Positions 62,633-64,000 of a DNA stretch of 64,000 nt are shown in pieces. The notes below the pieces were generated by a model, which saw nothing but the letters and a program-made list of their open reading frames with translations, ran no database searches and was not told where the DNA came from. The translations under genes were made by a program, and so were the position numbers. Source of the DNA: Flavobacteriaceae bacterium UBA2540 (lineage in GTDB: Bacteria; Bacteroidota; Bacteroidia; Flavobacteriales; Flavobacteriaceae); contig DDMS01000060.1 in the NCBI GenBank assembly GCA_002340765.1, forward strand, positions 9,349-73,348, read 5' to 3'. How positions within the stretch are numbered: position 1 is the stretch's first letter; each line of letters starts with the position of its first letter.

Positions 62633-63718
62633 TTATAAATCAAAAATACCTACAAGTTCCTCATAAACGATTTCTCCCTTTACAATATTTAAACCTTTTC
62701 CCAAAGTTTTATCTCTGTTACATGCTTCTCTCCAACCCAAATTTGCGATTTTCAAGATATAATTTAAAGTAACATTTGTCAACGCTAAAGTTGATGTATA
62801 AGGAACTGCACCGGGCATATTTGCTACACAATAATGAACAACGTCATCAATAATATAAGTTGGGTTTTCGTGAGTTGTTGGTCTTGTTGTTTCAAAACAT
62901 CCTCCTTGATCTACAGCAACATCTACAATTACAGTTCCAGGTTTCATCTCCTTCAACATGTCTCTTGTAATCAATTTTGGAGCTTTTCCTCCTTTTAACA
63001 ACACTCCTCCAATAATCAAATCGTGCGTTTTAATGTGTTGACGGATGCTGTATTCATTAGAAAATGCAGTTACTACGTGATTTGGTAAAACATCATTCAC
63101 ATAACGCAATCTTTTCATGTTTACATCCATCACAGTTACGATTGCACCCAAACCTGCAGCCATTTTTGCAGCTTGAACACCAACAACACCTGCGCCTAAA
63201 ATCAATACTTTTCCAGGAGCAACACCAGGAACACCACCTAATAAAATACCTCTTCCCTTAATTGGTTTTTCAAGGTATTTTGCACCTTGTTGAATTGCCA
63301 TTCTTCCTGCAACTTCAGACATTGGAGTTAATAATGGTAAAGATCCGTCTTCATCTTCAACAGTTTCGTAGGCAATACAAATTGCTTTCTGACGAATCAT
63401 TGCTTTGGTTAATTCTTCACTTGAAGCAAAATGGAAATACGTAAAAAGAATTTGATTTTCTTTGATCAAATCATATTCTGATGCAATTGGTTCTTTTACT
63501 TTCACAATCATTTCACTTGCATCGTAAACTTCTTCTATTGTTGACAAAATAATTGCGCCAACATCACTGTAATCTTTATCTAAAAAACCACTTCCTTCTC
63601 CAGCATTTGATTGAACGTAAACAGTGTGATTATTTTTCTTTAATGAAAATACTCCAGCGGGTGTCATCCCTACTCTATTTTCATTGTTTTTAATTTCTCT
63701 AGGAATCCCTATTTTCAT
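62633..63718 (-). CDS. ald: Alanine dehydrogenase
   Basis: The 361-aa enzyme interconverts alanine and pyruvate plus ammonia with NAD. Catalytic and substrate residues are visible: GIPREIKNNENRVGMTP (Arg), KVKEP (Lys), YFHFAS (His) and VAVDQGGCFETTRP (Asp). The NAD fold is VLILGAGVVGVQAAKMAAGL. The length is normal. It is the canonical copy; the paralogue at 57.6 kb lacks the His. Confidence 0.95.
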   Translation of the reverse strand: MKIGIPREIKNNENRVGMTPAGVFSLKKNNHTVYVQSNAGEGSGFLDKDYSDVGAIILSTIEEVYDASEMIVKVKEPIASEYDLIKENQILFTYFHFASSEELTKAMIRQKAICIAYETVEDEDGSLPLLTPMSEVAGRMAIQQGAKYLEKPIKGRGILLGGVPGVAPGKVLILGAGVVGVQAAKMAAGLGAIVTVMDVNMKRLRYVNDVLPNHVVTAFSNEYSIRQHIKTHDLIIGGVLLKGGKAPKLITRDMLKEMKPGTVIVDVAVDQGGCFETTRPTTHENPTYIIDDVVHYCVANMPGAVPYTSTLALTNVTLNYILKIANLGWREACNRDKTLGKGLNIVKGEIVYEELVGIFDL

Positions 63719-64000
63719 GTTATTTGATATATTAATTTATGGTGTTAAAATTAAGTCAATTTTCGGAATTCTTAAAATATTTTGACTCTTAGATGTGCTT
63801 TTATCAAAACCAAATCATAAAATAACTTTTTTTGAATTATTATTATAACCCGTTGGGTGAAATTATTTGAAGTAAAATAAATTAAATAAATGTTAGTCCA
63901 GATACTGGAAATCAACATCTTGAAGTCGCAAAACAACCATTATTTATGACAAATATAGTTAAAAAATTATTTTAGAGTTTTAGAAGTTTTAAGTTCTTTG
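63719..64000. other. Right-end intergenic stretch with a possible gene remnant
   Basis: The last 282 bp hold no intact gene. A plus-strand frame from 63886 to a stop at 63975 reads SPDTGNQHLEVAKQPLFMTN and VKKLF, which looks like protein rather than random sequence. It could be the C-terminal remnant of a lost gene, but I cannot name the family. Confidence 0.35.

Noticed and set aside
1..64000. CRISPR arrays, rRNA and tRNA genes
   Set aside because: Gaps between genes were read on both strands; no regularly spaced repeats, cloverleaf sequence with a T-loop GTTCRA, or rRNA-like segment was seen.

Overview
The window comes from an AT-rich member of the Bacteroidota, most likely a marine flavobacterium (Flavobacteriaceae). 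The evidence is Bacteroidota-type promoters (TTG, about 19 bp, then TAnnTTTG), type IX secretion (T9SS) cargo domains, the T9SS regulator PorX, a fused LpxC-FabZ, a long-form NusB, and flavobacterial families such as DUF6702, DUF6787, DUF6495 and DUF3276. I see no rRNA, tRNA or CRISPR array. Most of the window is chromosomal housekeeping, with a few scars of mobile DNA.

Layout. 1-2.5 kb: the end of uvrA, a cytosolic dipeptidase E, and a decayed IS5-type element sitting just upstream of the next operon. 2.5-8.4 kb: an exported-protein operon ending in two tandem M1 metallopeptidases. 8.6-13.4 kb (minus): lipid acyltransferase, Nudix hydrolase, DUF6787, lgt, yidD and cysS, with a decayed small membrane-protein gene between them. 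13.5-16.1 kb: an ECF sigma factor, a putative anti-sigma factor and an exported coiled-coil protein. 16.1-22 kb: a MeaB-type GTPase, a recG interrupted in frame by an endonuclease-coding element, a DUF3703 gene followed by a nested palindrome, and an RsmB-type methyltransferase. 22-33 kb: two T9SS-exported endonuclease I proteins, purL and two acyl-CoA ligases. 33-42 kb: holA, a small HSDR_N-like protein, a glycosyltransferase, a Sua5-type enzyme, a two-component system and the conserved coaE-ybbR-yajC-DUF1573-nusB block. 42-48 kb: ABC exporter, DUF3276, fabG and a large T9SS protein with Asp-box repeats. 48-55 kb (minus): sucD and the lipid A gene block lpxD, lpxC-fabZ, lpxA, efp and an lpxD paralogue. 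55-64 kb: porX, tsaE, an alanine dehydrogenase paralogue, a sirtuin pseudogene, rpsF-rpsR-rplI, a sterol desaturase-family enzyme and a canonical alanine dehydrogenase.

How the parts relate. PorX (55.5 kb) belongs to the regulation of the secretion system that would export the three proteins with C-terminal sorting domains (22.1, 24.3 and 45.3 kb). The lpx block makes the lipid A core, and lgt serves lipoproteins such as those at 40.5 and 47.9 kb.

The most unusual item is recG. A 444-bp, exactly 148-codon, GC-rich-ended element encoding a DUF559 (Vsr-like) nuclease lies in frame between helicase motifs II and III, with no stop codon and all RecG motifs kept. The second is the 148-bp nested palindrome after the DUF3703 gene. 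Three genes are clearly decayed: the transposase, the small membrane protein at 10.2-10.4 kb and the sirtuin at 59.3 kb.
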